Source: UBA4744 sp963707435 | GTDB lineage: Bacteria; Actinomycetota; Acidimicrobiia; Spongiisociales; UBA4744 | DNA length: 64,000 nucleotides | Direction of reading: 5' to 3' | Assembly (NCBI GenBank): GCA_963707435.1 | Contig: CAVPPF010000002.1 | Span: 310,001 to 374,000, forward strand | Part shown: piece after piece, positions 44,313-51,587 of the stretch | Numbering within the stretch: position 1 is the first letter of the stretch | Layout of the letters: each line of letters opens with the position of its first letter | Program-made: the position numbers and the translations under genes | Notes under the pieces: model-generated | The model's database searches: none | Told to the model about the DNA's origin: nothing | What the model saw: the letters and a program-made list of their open reading frames with translations, nothing else

Positions 44313-45602
44313 ATGAAACTTCGTCCCGCCGTCGCGGTTCTTCTCGCTACGGTGCTGGTCGTGTCCGCCTGCACAGATGGGACGGAACCAACCGAGGTGC
44401 CCGATGTAGCCGCCCTGGCCATGTCCGACCTCGCCCGGGCTCCGGGCTCGGCCACCGACGCGGAGATCGCAGCGGTGGCCTCTTCGCTGCAGCAATTCGG
44501 TCTTGACCTCTACCGGGTAATGGCCACCGGTGAGGACAACCTGGTCATCTCGCCGGCGAGCATCATGCTGGCGCTGGCCATGACTTACGCCGGCGCTGAG
44601 GGAGTCACGGCCGATGAGATGGCTGCAGCTCTCCATTTCGACCTGGACGATGACGCCCTGCATCGGGCATTCAACGATCTCGATGCGATCCTGGAGTCCC
44701 GCAGTTTCGTAGGGCCCGAAGAAGACGGGGTGGTGGTCGGCACCGCCAACAGCCTGTGGGGTCAGCGCGGCGTGCCCTTCGAGCAGGCGTTCCTCGACAC
44801 CCTGGCCGTGAACTATGGGGCCGGGATGCGTTTGGTCGACTTCGCTGCGGCTGCCGAAGAAGCCCGGCAGATGATCAACGAGTGGGTGGCAACCGAGACC
44901 AACGACAGGATCACCGATCTCGTTCCTGCCGGAGCCCTGGACGCTCTGACCCGGCTGGTCCTGGTGAACGCCGTCTATCTCGATGCGACCTGGGCATCCC
45001 AATTCGACCCGGAGAGCACCTACGACGGACCGTTCTTCCCGGCCGACGGAACCCGGGTCGAAGTGCCGCTGATGACGCAGACGGCATCGTTCCCCTATGT
45101 GGCCGGTGACGGCTGGCAAGCGGTCGAATTGCCATACCTGCGACACGAGCTCGCCATGATGGTGATTGTTCCCGATGAGGACCGGTTCTTCGACGTTGAG
45201 CGGTTGTTGAGCAGCGAACTTCTCGCCAACGTATTGGCCGGCCTCGCTCCTGTCGAAGTAGCGCTCACCCTGCCCAGATTCGAGTTTCGCACCCAGGTGG
45301 GCCTCAACCCTGCCTTGCAGGAACTCGGCATGGCAATGGCTTTCGATCCAGACTCTGCGGACTTCTCGAAGATGACCTCTGCCGAGCAACTCTTCGTCGG
45401 CGAAGTGATCCATGAGGCGTATATCAGCGTTGACGAGGAAGGCACCGAGGCGGCGGCCGCCACGGCGGTCGTGATGCGGGCCACGTCCGCGCCGCTGGAA
45501 ACTGTCGAGCTGACCATCGACCGGCCGTTCCTGTTCGCCCTCCGGGATCTGGAAACCGGCGCCCTCTTGTTTCTGGGGAGGGTGATGAACCCGGCCGTCT
45601 GA
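44313..45602 (+). CDS. Lipoprotein serpin (serine protease inhibitor)
   Basis: 429 residues from ATG 44313 with GAAGGAGG upstream. A lipobox, VLVVSAC, puts the lipidated Cys at position 20, so it is on the outer membrane face. A full serpin fold follows (NLVISPASIMLALAMTYAGA near the N-terminus). The hinge of the reactive loop, EEGTEAAAAT (P17-P8, residues 375-384), is the inhibitory type. Counting from P17 puts P1-P1' at Thr391-Ser392. It would trap a serine or cysteine protease by suicide inhibition. Confidence 0.92.
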   Translation: MKLRPAVAVLLATVLVVSACTDGTEPTEVPDVAALAMSDLARAPGSATDAEIAAVASSLQQFGLDLYRVMATGEDNLVISPASIMLALAMTYAGAEGVTADEMAAALHFDLDDDALHRAFNDLDAILESRSFVGPEEDGVVVGTANSLWGQRGVPFEQAFLDTLAVNYGAGMRLVDFAAAAEEARQMINEWVATETNDRITDLVPAGALDALTRLVLVNAVYLDATWASQFDPESTYDGPFFPADGTRVEVPLMTQTASFPYVAGDGWQAVELPYLRHELAMMVIVPDEDRFFDVERLLSSELLANVLAGLAPVEVALTLPRFEFRTQVGLNPALQELGMAMAFDPDSADFSKMTSAEQLFVGEVIHEAYISVDEEGTEAAAATAVVMRATSAPLETVELTIDRPFLFALRDLETGALLFLGRVMNPAV

Positions 45603-45613
45603 GCGAGGTTGTT

Positions 45614-45973
45614 CTACAGGACGGCCAGAAACTCGAGCCGGTTTCCGAAAGGGTCGAACACGTAGAAGCGCCGGTAGCCAGGCAGCAGGTAGTCGGGTTT
45701 CACTTCGTAACCTCCGGCCCGGAGGCGTGCTTCCAGTTCGTCCAGGTCGCCAACCAGGATCCCCGGATGAGCCCGGCGGGCGGGCCGGTGGTCCTCTTCG
45801 ACACCGAGATGAAGTTCGACCCCGCCATACCGGAACCAGGCACCGCCCCGGTCGGCGAGGGTGGCGGGCTTGGTCAGCTCCTCGCATCCCAGCACGGCAC
45901 CGTAGAACGTGCGAGCCGTTGCCTCGGAGCCGGGCGGAATGGCAATCTGCACGTGATGGAAGAGCCAGGGCAT
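45614..45973 (-). CDS. VOC-superfamily (glyoxalase/dioxygenase-like) protein
   Basis: 119 residues from ATG 45973 (MPWLFHHVQIAIPPGSE). VOC pattern: N-terminal HHVQIAIP strand with a metal-type His, RGGAWFRYGGVELHLGV in the middle and C-terminal RRFYVFDPFGNRLEFLAV with an acidic residue. TACGCT ends 6 bases before the ATG and no ribosome-binding site is present, suggesting a leaderless message. Convergent with the serpin gene. Confidence 0.85.
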   Translation of the reverse strand: MPWLFHHVQIAIPPGSEATARTFYGAVLGCEELTKPATLADRGGAWFRYGGVELHLGVEEDHRPARRAHPGILVGDLDELEARLRAGGYEVKPDYLLPGYRRFYVFDPFGNRLEFLAVL

Positions 45974-46186
45974 GCCCGCAGCGTAGCGGTCCGAGTGATG
46001 CTGCCGACTCCTGCAAACGTCCGGGAACGCTCCAACACGGAGCGCGGTCGGGTTGGAGGCAGCGACGGTTGATCCGACCGTCACCGGGAGTGAGAATTGG
46101 GGCCCGGTAGTGGCCCCGGATATCACCACGAGTGAGTGGCCCCTGTGAATGCGGTCAATATGATGCGAGCGACCTACGTGCAATCG

Positions 46187-46216
46187 TTGACACATAGAGT
46201 GGCCCGGTGTTACGTT
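46187..46216 (+). promoter_or_regulatory. Promoter P1 of precursor peptide 1
   Basis: TTGACA (46187-46192) and TACGTT (46211-46216), 18-base spacer. The spacer sequence (AGAGTGGCC core) is shared with promoter P2, showing duplication of the whole promoter-gene unit. The 213 bases between the VOC start and this promoter contain nothing I can name. Confidence 0.7.
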
Positions 46217-46221
46217 CGGAA

Positions 46222-46245
46222 GGAAGCCGCAGACACGTGGCTTCC
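46222..46245 (+). promoter_or_regulatory. Leader hairpin of precursor peptide 1
   Basis: GGAAGCC (46222-46228) pairs with GGCTTCC (46239-46245) around 10 bases, just after the expected transcription start and 25 bases before the ATG. The corresponding position upstream of peptide 2 has a hairpin of different sequence, so the stem, not the sequence, is conserved. Confidence 0.55.
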
Positions 46246-46270
46246 GGGGCCGTCAGCATTGGGAGGTGCG

Positions 46271-46387
46271 ATGAAATACGAGAAGCCAGAAGTTCGCGAT
46301 TTTGGCTCGATCGTCGACCATACCTACTCGGTGGATAGCTTCCCCGGTGGGTCCGGCGAAGTGTGTGTGGTCAAGCTAGAGAGCTGA
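46271..46387 (+). CDS. RiPP precursor peptide 1, lasso-type leader, atypical core, C-terminal Ser
   Basis: 38 residues, GGGAGGTG 5 bases upstream. The leader MKYEKPEVRDFGSIVDHTY has the YxxP, Gly and penultimate Thr (T18) of lasso leaders. The core SVDSFPGGSGEVCVVKLES shares FPGGSG and the preceding Asp with peptide 2 but lacks six residues of the would-be ring, so Asp is at core position 3 and no lasso ring of 7-9 is possible in this register. It ends in Ser, the residue phosphorylated by HPrK-like kinases in paeninodin-type pathways. One Cys (C32). Confidence 0.78.
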   Translation: MKYEKPEVRDFGSIVDHTYSVDSFPGGSGEVCVVKLES

Positions 46388-46675
46388 TTTCACACAAGCG
46401 AGCGACTATTGATCATGGCCCGGGTCAAGGCTGCACACGCAGCGATGGCCCGGGCCGAGGTCTTGGTCATCGGGGCCTTCCTCGACGTTCCTCCGGCGCG
46501 GCTTCGCATGGATCCCGGGCGTCACGTGCGCGCTCTTCCGAACCGGCTGAGGCTTCGTGCCGGTCTCGCTGTGTGGTCCCACTGCCCAGATGTGCGACCG
46601 GCCGTTCGGGGGGGTACGACCTAGCTAGTCACCTTGGCAGTACCTGGAATAGTCCTGATCCACCTGCTCACAACG

Positions 46676-46704
46676 TTGACACGCAGAGTGGCCGGTGATA
46701 CGTT
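46676..46704 (+). promoter_or_regulatory. Promoter P2 of precursor peptide 2
   Basis: TTGACA (46676-46681), 17-base spacer, TACGTT (46699-46704). Same hexamers and same AGAGTGGCC spacer core as P1. The 288 bases between peptide 1 and this promoter hold only a doubtful 69-codon frame. Confidence 0.72.
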
Positions 46705-46711
46705 TCGGAGG

Positions 46712-46729
46712 ACGCAGCATCAGCTGCGT
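46712..46729 (+). promoter_or_regulatory. Leader hairpin of precursor peptide 2
   Basis: ACGCAGC (46712-46718) and GCTGCGT (46723-46729) form a perfect stem with an ATCA loop, in the same place relative to promoter and ATG as the peptide 1 hairpin but with unrelated bases. Confidence 0.55.
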
Positions 46730-46756
46730 TTGGGGCAATCTGCATTGGGAGGTGCA

Positions 46757-46897
46757 ATGACCTACGAGAAGCCAGAAGTTCGTGATTTCGGCTCGATTGC
46801 CGAGCACACGTACGGGGGATTCTACGGGTTCATCAAGGACTGTTTCCCGGGCGGATCCGGCAACAACTATGGCGGGTACTCCGGCCGTAGCGACTAG
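46757..46897 (+). CDS. RiPP precursor peptide 2, lasso-type
   Basis: 46 residues. The leader MTYEKPEVRDFGSIAEHTY is nearly identical to that of peptide 1 and has YxxP and Thr at the penultimate position. If cut after Y19, the core starts GGFYGFIKD, giving Gly1 and Asp9 for a nine-residue macrolactam. If cut after G20, Gly1 and Asp8. Both are accepted lasso ring sizes. The tail CFPGGSGNNYGGYSGRSD is Gly/Tyr-rich with one Cys (C29). A PqqD-like gene follows, but no cyclase is in the window. Confidence 0.8.
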   Translation: MTYEKPEVRDFGSIAEHTYGGFYGFIKDCFPGGSGNNYGGYSGRSD

Positions 46898-46937
46898 CAG
46901 TAGCAGCCGAACGCTCCCGGCACTGCCGGGCACAACA

Positions 46938-46987
46938 CAGTGGCTCGGTCGACGGTCATCAGCGTGTGACGGTCGATCGAGCCACTG
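46938..46987 (+). promoter_or_regulatory. 16-bp inverted repeat overlapping promoter P3
   Basis: Arm CAGTGGCTCGGTCGAC (46938-46953) and arm GTCGATCGAGCCACTG (46972-46987) pair in 15 of 16 positions plus one G-T, with an 18-base loop. The second arm fills the spacer between the -35 and -10 of P3. No T-run follows, so an operator or an attenuator between peptide 2 and the PqqD gene fits better than a plain terminator. Confidence 0.6.
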
Positions 46988-46994
46988 CTACGTT
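46966..46994 (+). promoter_or_regulatory. Promoter P3 of the PqqD-like gene
   Basis: GTGACG (46966-46971), 17-base spacer, TACGTT (46989-46994). The -10 is identical to P1 and P2, suggesting shared control of all three genes. Confidence 0.6.
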
Positions 46995-47036
46995 GTACGA
47001 GTCCGTTGCTCAATCGATCGAGCCGGATGAGGAGTT

Positions 47037-47318
47037 ATGGTGGAAGCAAGTCAGCGTATTCGACGAAGTGACCGGGCGGTCTTCCGCGAGTTGACCGAAG
47101 ACGAGGGCGGCGTGCTGCTGCACCTCGACTCGGGTGCTTATCACGGGCTCAATGCCATGGGAACCCTCATCTGGGGTTTGATCGGTGACGGCTCACCGTT
47201 GCTCGATCTCGTCGAGCAAGTTCGCGCCGGGCTCTCCGACCCACCTGCCGAACTGGAGGCCGACGTCACAGCCTTCATCAACGATCTGGTCGAGCGAGAC
47301 CTGCTCGTTCTCGAGTAG
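47037..47318 (+). CDS. PqqD-like RiPP recognition protein (lasso B1-type)
   Basis: 93 residues, GAGGAG upstream. PqqD fold: N-terminal strand with VFRELTEDEGGVLLHLDSGAYHGLNAMGTLIWGLI, then helices (VTAFINDLVERDLLVLE). These proteins bind the leader peptide and present the precursor to a processing enzyme; in lasso clusters B1 pairs with the B2 protease, here absent. Convergent with the kinase gene, 18 bases apart. Confidence 0.88.
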   Translation: MVEASQRIRRSDRAVFRELTEDEGGVLLHLDSGAYHGLNAMGTLIWGLIGDGSPLLDLVEQVRAGLSDPPAELEADVTAFINDLVERDLLVLE

Positions 47319-47336
47319 GCGCAACCCGGCCGACCT

Positions 47337-48254
47337 TCAGCCGAGACAGGTGTCGATGATGCTCTCGATGACTCCTGGCAATGAATCCAGGGTCAACGGT
47401 CGTTCCAGATTCCAGCAGGGGATCCGCCCAGCCAATTCCGCTGCCAACCCGAAAGCGGCTGCCTGGCCCTGATCGGTGGGAAGGCGGAAACTGAGTCCGT
47501 AGAGATCTCGAACCGCGTCGGGCACCGGCGCCGGCTCCAGCACGATCGGTCCGTCCGATATCCGCAAGAACACGATCGCCCGCAACGGAACCGGGTCTCC
47601 GTTCCCCCGGGTTTCCGGATCGAGCACGAAGTAGGTACGTCCCGGCCGGGTCCGTGCAGCCGTGGTGCGTTCGAAGCTGAAACCCGAGGCGACGTCGGGC
47701 CTCGCCCGGATGACGGCCGGGCCGGGAAGCAGCGCCGGCTCAGGGTCCGTGACGGCGCAGCTCATGTCGTCGGCCAGCAAGCGGTAGCCGGCGGCATGGA
47801 ATGCCCCCGCCAGGGTTGTCTTTCCAAAGGTCCCGGTCGCGGCCAGAATCAACCCCTGGCCGTTGACGTCGACCGAGCCGGCATGAAAGGGCAGCCGGCC
47901 CTGATGGGCCATGCTCACCGCCGCCGGGGTGCCCAGGATCATCGATTCTCGCGAGATCTGGTGGATGGGCGCCGGATGGACCGTGATCTCTGGAGGTTGG
48001 GTTCGCACCTCATAGGACTCGTCGGTTCCGATTCTCACCAGATAGTGGCCGGGGCCGAGCTCGAACAGCTCTGTCGGCAGGGTTGCTTCCTTGCCGGGGT
48101 CCCACCTTTGCAGCGACGTTCCGATTGCGTCCGGAGCCGGTCCGGGACGGACCGCCATCGGCGTACCGGCTCCTGTGGAGGTTCGCAGGAAGGCGAGCGG
48201 AACATCAGAGGTGATATCGAAGCCGTAGCACGAGCCGTTTGTCGCGGTGGTCAT
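47337..48254 (-). CDS. HPr kinase/phosphorylase-like kinase of RiPP type
   Basis: 305 residues from ATG 48254 (GTG 48257 possible). The N-terminal ~110 residues are specific to this subfamily; then the HPrK catalytic part FHAGSVDVNGQGLILAATGTFGKTT, with a P-loop at 139-147 (G144-K145-T146), and LLADDMSCA with D162/D163. It lacks the GAGKST consensus of true HPr kinase, and no PTS genes are near. HPrK-like kinases in lasso clusters (PadeK type) phosphorylate a C-terminal Ser of the precursor; peptide 1 ends in Ser. Divergent from leuS. Confidence 0.82.
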   Translation of the reverse strand: MTTATNGSCYGFDITSDVPLAFLRTSTGAGTPMAVRPGPAPDAIGTSLQRWDPGKEATLPTELFELGPGHYLVRIGTDESYEVRTQPPEITVHPAPIHQISRESMILGTPAAVSMAHQGRLPFHAGSVDVNGQGLILAATGTFGKTTLAGAFHAAGYRLLADDMSCAVTDPEPALLPGPAVIRARPDVASGFSFERTTAARTRPGRTYFVLDPETRGNGDPVPLRAIVFLRISDGPIVLEPAPVPDAVRDLYGLSFRLPTDQGQAAAFGLAAELAGRIPCWNLERPLTLDSLPGVIESIIDTCLG

Positions 48255-48362
48255 CACTCCCCAGCCGTTGCGGGCCAACACTCTAACTCTCAGGAGTCCA
48301 GCGAAACACGGTCCGGATGGTGGTGGCCCGCTGGTACGCTGCGGCGTTCCAGGAGGCACGAA

Positions 48363-51131
48363 GTGGCGAAGTACGACTTCACGGGTATCGAACGGAAGTG
48401 GCAGGACCGGTGGGAGACCGAGGGCCTCTACCGGTCGCGGGTCGATTGGGACAAGCCCAAACACTATGCCCTCACCATGCTGCCGTACCCGTCGGGCGAC
48501 TTCCACATCGGTCACTGGTACGCGATGACCCCTTCCGATGCCAGGGCCCGCCTCATGCGCATGAAGGGCTTCAACGTGCTGTTTCCGATGGGCTTCGACG
48601 CGTTCGGGCTTCCGGCGGAGAACGCGGCCGTGCAGCGCAATATCCACCCGGCCAAGTGGACCTACGAGAACATCGACCGGATGCGGACCCAGCTCCGCTC
48701 CATGGGGACGATGTTCGATTGGGAGCGGGAGGTAGTGAGCAGCGACCCCGCCTACTACCGCTGGACGGAGTGGTTCTTCAAGAAGATGTACGAGCACGGC
48801 ATCGCCTACCGCGACAAGGCCATGGTCAACTGGTCCGAGACCTTGCAGACCGTGCTGGCCAACGAGCAGGTCATCGACGGCAAGGATGAGCGGACCGGCC
48901 AGCCGGTGGTCCAGAAGCTGATGGAGCAGTGGTTCTTTGCCATAACCAGGTATGCCGACGAACTCCTCGAGTTTGAGGGCATCGATTGGCCGGAGCCGAT
49001 CAAGACGATGCAGACCAACTGGATCGGCAAGTCTGAGGGAGCGGAAGTCAGGTTTGCCACCGAAGGCGGCGACGACATCGTTGTGTTCACGACCCGCCCC
49101 GACACGCTGTGGGGAGCCACCTTCATGGTGCTGGCGCCAGAGCATCCCCTCGTGGAATCGCTCACAGCCGCGGATCATCGGCAGGCGGTCGACGACTATC
49201 GCGCGATCGCAGCGGGCCGTTCGGAACTCGAACGCATGGAGACCGATCGCGAGAAGTCGGGCGTTTTCACCGGCGGGTACGCAGTCAATCCCGTGAACGA
49301 GGAACCTGTCCCGGTCTGGATCGCCGACTACGTTCTCCTGTCGTACGGCACCGGGGCGATCATGGCCGTGCCCGCCCACGACCAGCGCGACTTCGAGTTC
49401 GCCCGCCAGTTCGGGCTCGAGGTCGCACCCGTTGTCCAGCCCGCAGGGGGCGAGTTGCTGAACGGCGGCACGATGGAGGCCGCGTACGTCGGTCCCGGCA
49501 CCATGGTGAACAGCGGACCGATCAACGGGGTCGAGACAACCGACGCCAAAGGTCGGGCCAACCCGTCGGTTGCCGCCGCCATCGACTGGCTGGAAGAGCA
49601 GGGAGCCGGCTCCGCGGCCATCAACTACCGCCTGCGGGATTGGTTGATCTCCCGCCAGCGGTATTGGGGTGCGCCGATCCCAATGGTGCATCGATCCGAC
49701 GGCACCATCGAACCGGTCGCCGACGAAGATCTGCCGGTCATCTTGCCCGAGGACGTTGTCTTCGAAGGGCGAAGCCCGCTGAGCAGCACGCCGGCCTTCG
49801 TTGAGACCACCGACGCCGATGGACGGCCCGCCCGCCGCGAGACCGACACACTGGACACGTTCATGTGTTCGTCGTGGTACTGGTTCCGCTACCTGTCACC
49901 CGGCTACACGGAGGGCCCTTTCGATCCCGAAGAAGCCGCCTACTGGCTGCCGGTCGATGTGTACACGGGCGGAGCCGAACACGCCGTCATGCATCTTCTC
50001 TACGCCCGGTTCTTCGTCAAGGCCATGCGCGACATGGGCGTGTTCGGCGAGACGCAGGCAAAGATGCAGGAACACGGCCGGCCTGCCGCCGGGCTCTTCG
50101 ACGAACCGTTTCTGGTTCTGCGCAATCAGGGCCAGATTCTCGGGGAGGAGCGCCGCGGGGATCGGCTGGTCATCGAGGGACGCCGGGACGGTAACCGGGT
50201 TTTGGCCACCTCGATCCGGGTCGATCAAACCGCCGATGCAAGCGCCGGGTTCGTCGTCGGCGAGTTGAAACGGCGCACCGAAAACCTCCTCCAAGTTGAG
50301 ACGGAGGCCGGGATCGTCACGGTCGAGGTGCCTGAGACGGCAACAGTCGAGACCGAGGCGGTGCAGGGCGACAACGACGTTTCCCATCTCCGCCATCACC
50401 TCGATGTCGAGCGCATGTCGAAGTCGAAAGGCAACACGGTCAACCCGGACGACCTGGTCGAGCGCTACGGAGCCGACACCGTTCGGACCTACTTGATGTT
50501 CGCTTTCGACTGGGAGAAAGGCGGCCCTTGGGACAGCAAGGGCATTCTCGGCTCGTACCGGTTCATTCAGGATGTCTGGAAGCTGGGAACCGTCCGCTAT
50601 GAACCCGACGAGTCCGCCACCGCAGAAGCGACGGTGGCCTCCACCGAGGCTCTGCGGCGCAGCGTGCACCAGGCGATCAGAAAGGTCGACCACGACCTGA
50701 CGGCCTTCAAGTGGAATACGGCTATCGCCGCGCTGATGAAGCTGCGCAACACCCTCCAGGAGGCGTTGCGCGCCCGTTCGGTTTCCGCCGAAAGCTGGGC
50801 GGAGGCCGTCGAGGCGTTGATCACGCTGCTTGCTCCAATTGCTCCGCACGTCACTGAAGAACTGTGGCGCAGCCGGGGCAACAACGAGAGCATTCACCTG
50901 CAGTCGTGGCCGCAGTGGGACCCGGCACTGCTCATCGATGAGACGGTGACCATGGTGGTGCAGGTCAACGGCAAGGTGCGCGACCGCATCGACGTTCCGG
51001 CGGACATCAGCGAGGAAGATGCGATCGAGGCGGCACTGGCTGCCGAGCGGGTTCGCTCCTGGACCGAGGGCAAGGCGGTGCGGAAGCTGATCGCCCGCCC
51101 GCCGCGGCTCGTCAATATCGTGGTGGGATGA
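48363..51131 (+). CDS. leuS: Leucine--tRNA ligase
   Basis: 922 residues from GTG 48363 (AGGAGG upstream). HIGH motif FHIGHW, an editing domain with VFTTRPDTLWGATFM, and the KMSKS loop as ERMSKSKGN near residue 685. Between about residues 595 and 683 lies a long leucine-specific insertion, as in other actinobacterial LeuRS of 900-970 residues. Its stop overlaps the next gene (ATGA). Confidence 0.95.
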   Translation: MAKYDFTGIERKWQDRWETEGLYRSRVDWDKPKHYALTMLPYPSGDFHIGHWYAMTPSDARARLMRMKGFNVLFPMGFDAFGLPAENAAVQRNIHPAKWTYENIDRMRTQLRSMGTMFDWEREVVSSDPAYYRWTEWFFKKMYEHGIAYRDKAMVNWSETLQTVLANEQVIDGKDERTGQPVVQKLMEQWFFAITRYADELLEFEGIDWPEPIKTMQTNWIGKSEGAEVRFATEGGDDIVVFTTRPDTLWGATFMVLAPEHPLVESLTAADHRQAVDDYRAIAAGRSELERMETDREKSGVFTGGYAVNPVNEEPVPVWIADYVLLSYGTGAIMAVPAHDQRDFEFARQFGLEVAPVVQPAGGELLNGGTMEAAYVGPGTMVNSGPINGVETTDAKGRANPSVAAAIDWLEEQGAGSAAINYRLRDWLISRQRYWGAPIPMVHRSDGTIEPVADEDLPVILPEDVVFEGRSPLSSTPAFVETTDADGRPARRETDTLDTFMCSSWYWFRYLSPGYTEGPFDPEEAAYWLPVDVYTGGAEHAVMHLLYARFFVKAMRDMGVFGETQAKMQEHGRPAAGLFDEPFLVLRNQGQILGEERRGDRLVIEGRRDGNRVLATSIRVDQTADASAGFVVGELKRRTENLLQVETEAGIVTVEVPETATVETEAVQGDNDVSHLRHHLDVERMSKSKGNTVNPDDLVERYGADTVRTYLMFAFDWEKGGPWDSKGILGSYRFIQDVWKLGTVRYEPDESATAEATVASTEALRRSVHQAIRKVDHDLTAFKWNTAIAALMKLRNTLQEALRARSVSAESWAEAVEALITLLAPIAPHVTEELWRSRGNNESIHLQSWPQWDPALLIDETVTMVVQVNGKVRDRIDVPADISEEDAIEAALAAERVRSWTEGKAVRKLIARPPRLVNIVVG

Positions 51132-51538
51132 GCCCGGTATCGTTGCTTACCGCTTCGGGGATCCCCCCCGGGCAGGTGTCCTCCGCGCTCGGCGGGCTGG
51201 ACCTCGATCAGGTCGACGTTCGTCCCGCCGGGCGGTTGCTGACCACACTGTGGGGGAACACCGTTTCGGCCATGACCCTGGGGACCAGGATCTACGTCAA
51301 ACCGGATCTGCTGGATAGTGATCCCACCCGGCTGGGCTCGCTGATCGTTCACGAGCTCGTGCATGTTCGCCAGTGGGCGGATCTCGGGGTGCTCAAGTTC
51401 CTCTGGCGCTACATCTCCGGCTATCTCTCGGGCCGGTTCACAGGCCTGTCGCACCCGGAGGCCTATCGGGCGATCCCGATTGAGATCGAGGCCCGGGAGC
51501 TGTCGGCCCGGCTGGAAGGCCCGTTCGGTACGGTCTAG
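51128..51538 (+). CDS. DUF4157-like putative zinc-binding protein with HExxH
   Basis: 136 residues, coupled to leuS. Contains LIVHELVHVRQW: the HELVH zinc-protease motif followed by Arg-Gln-Trp, as in DUF4157-type domains. A downstream Glu that could be the third ligand is in IPIEIEARELSA. No signal peptide. Protease activity unproven. Confidence 0.75.
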   Translation: MSPVSLLTASGIPPGQVSSALGGLDLDQVDVRPAGRLLTTLWGNTVSAMTLGTRIYVKPDLLDSDPTRLGSLIVHELVHVRQWADLGVLKFLWRYISGYLSGRFTGLSHPEAYRAIPIEIEARELSARLEGPFGTV

Positions 51539-51587
51539 TTGCCGCTTCCGGCGCACGCAATGCTTCCGGTCGATTACCGTTGCCCGA

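Noticed and set aside
46415..46624. 69-codon frame between the two precursor peptides
   Set aside because: Arg/Ala/Pro-rich with no recognisable pattern, no ribosome-binding site and no counterpart after peptide 2; probably chance.
50145..50410. About 88-residue insertion before the LeuRS KMSKS loop as an unusual domain
   Set aside because: This is where bacterial LeuRS carries its leucine-specific domain, and actinobacterial enzymes of 900-970 residues are normal.
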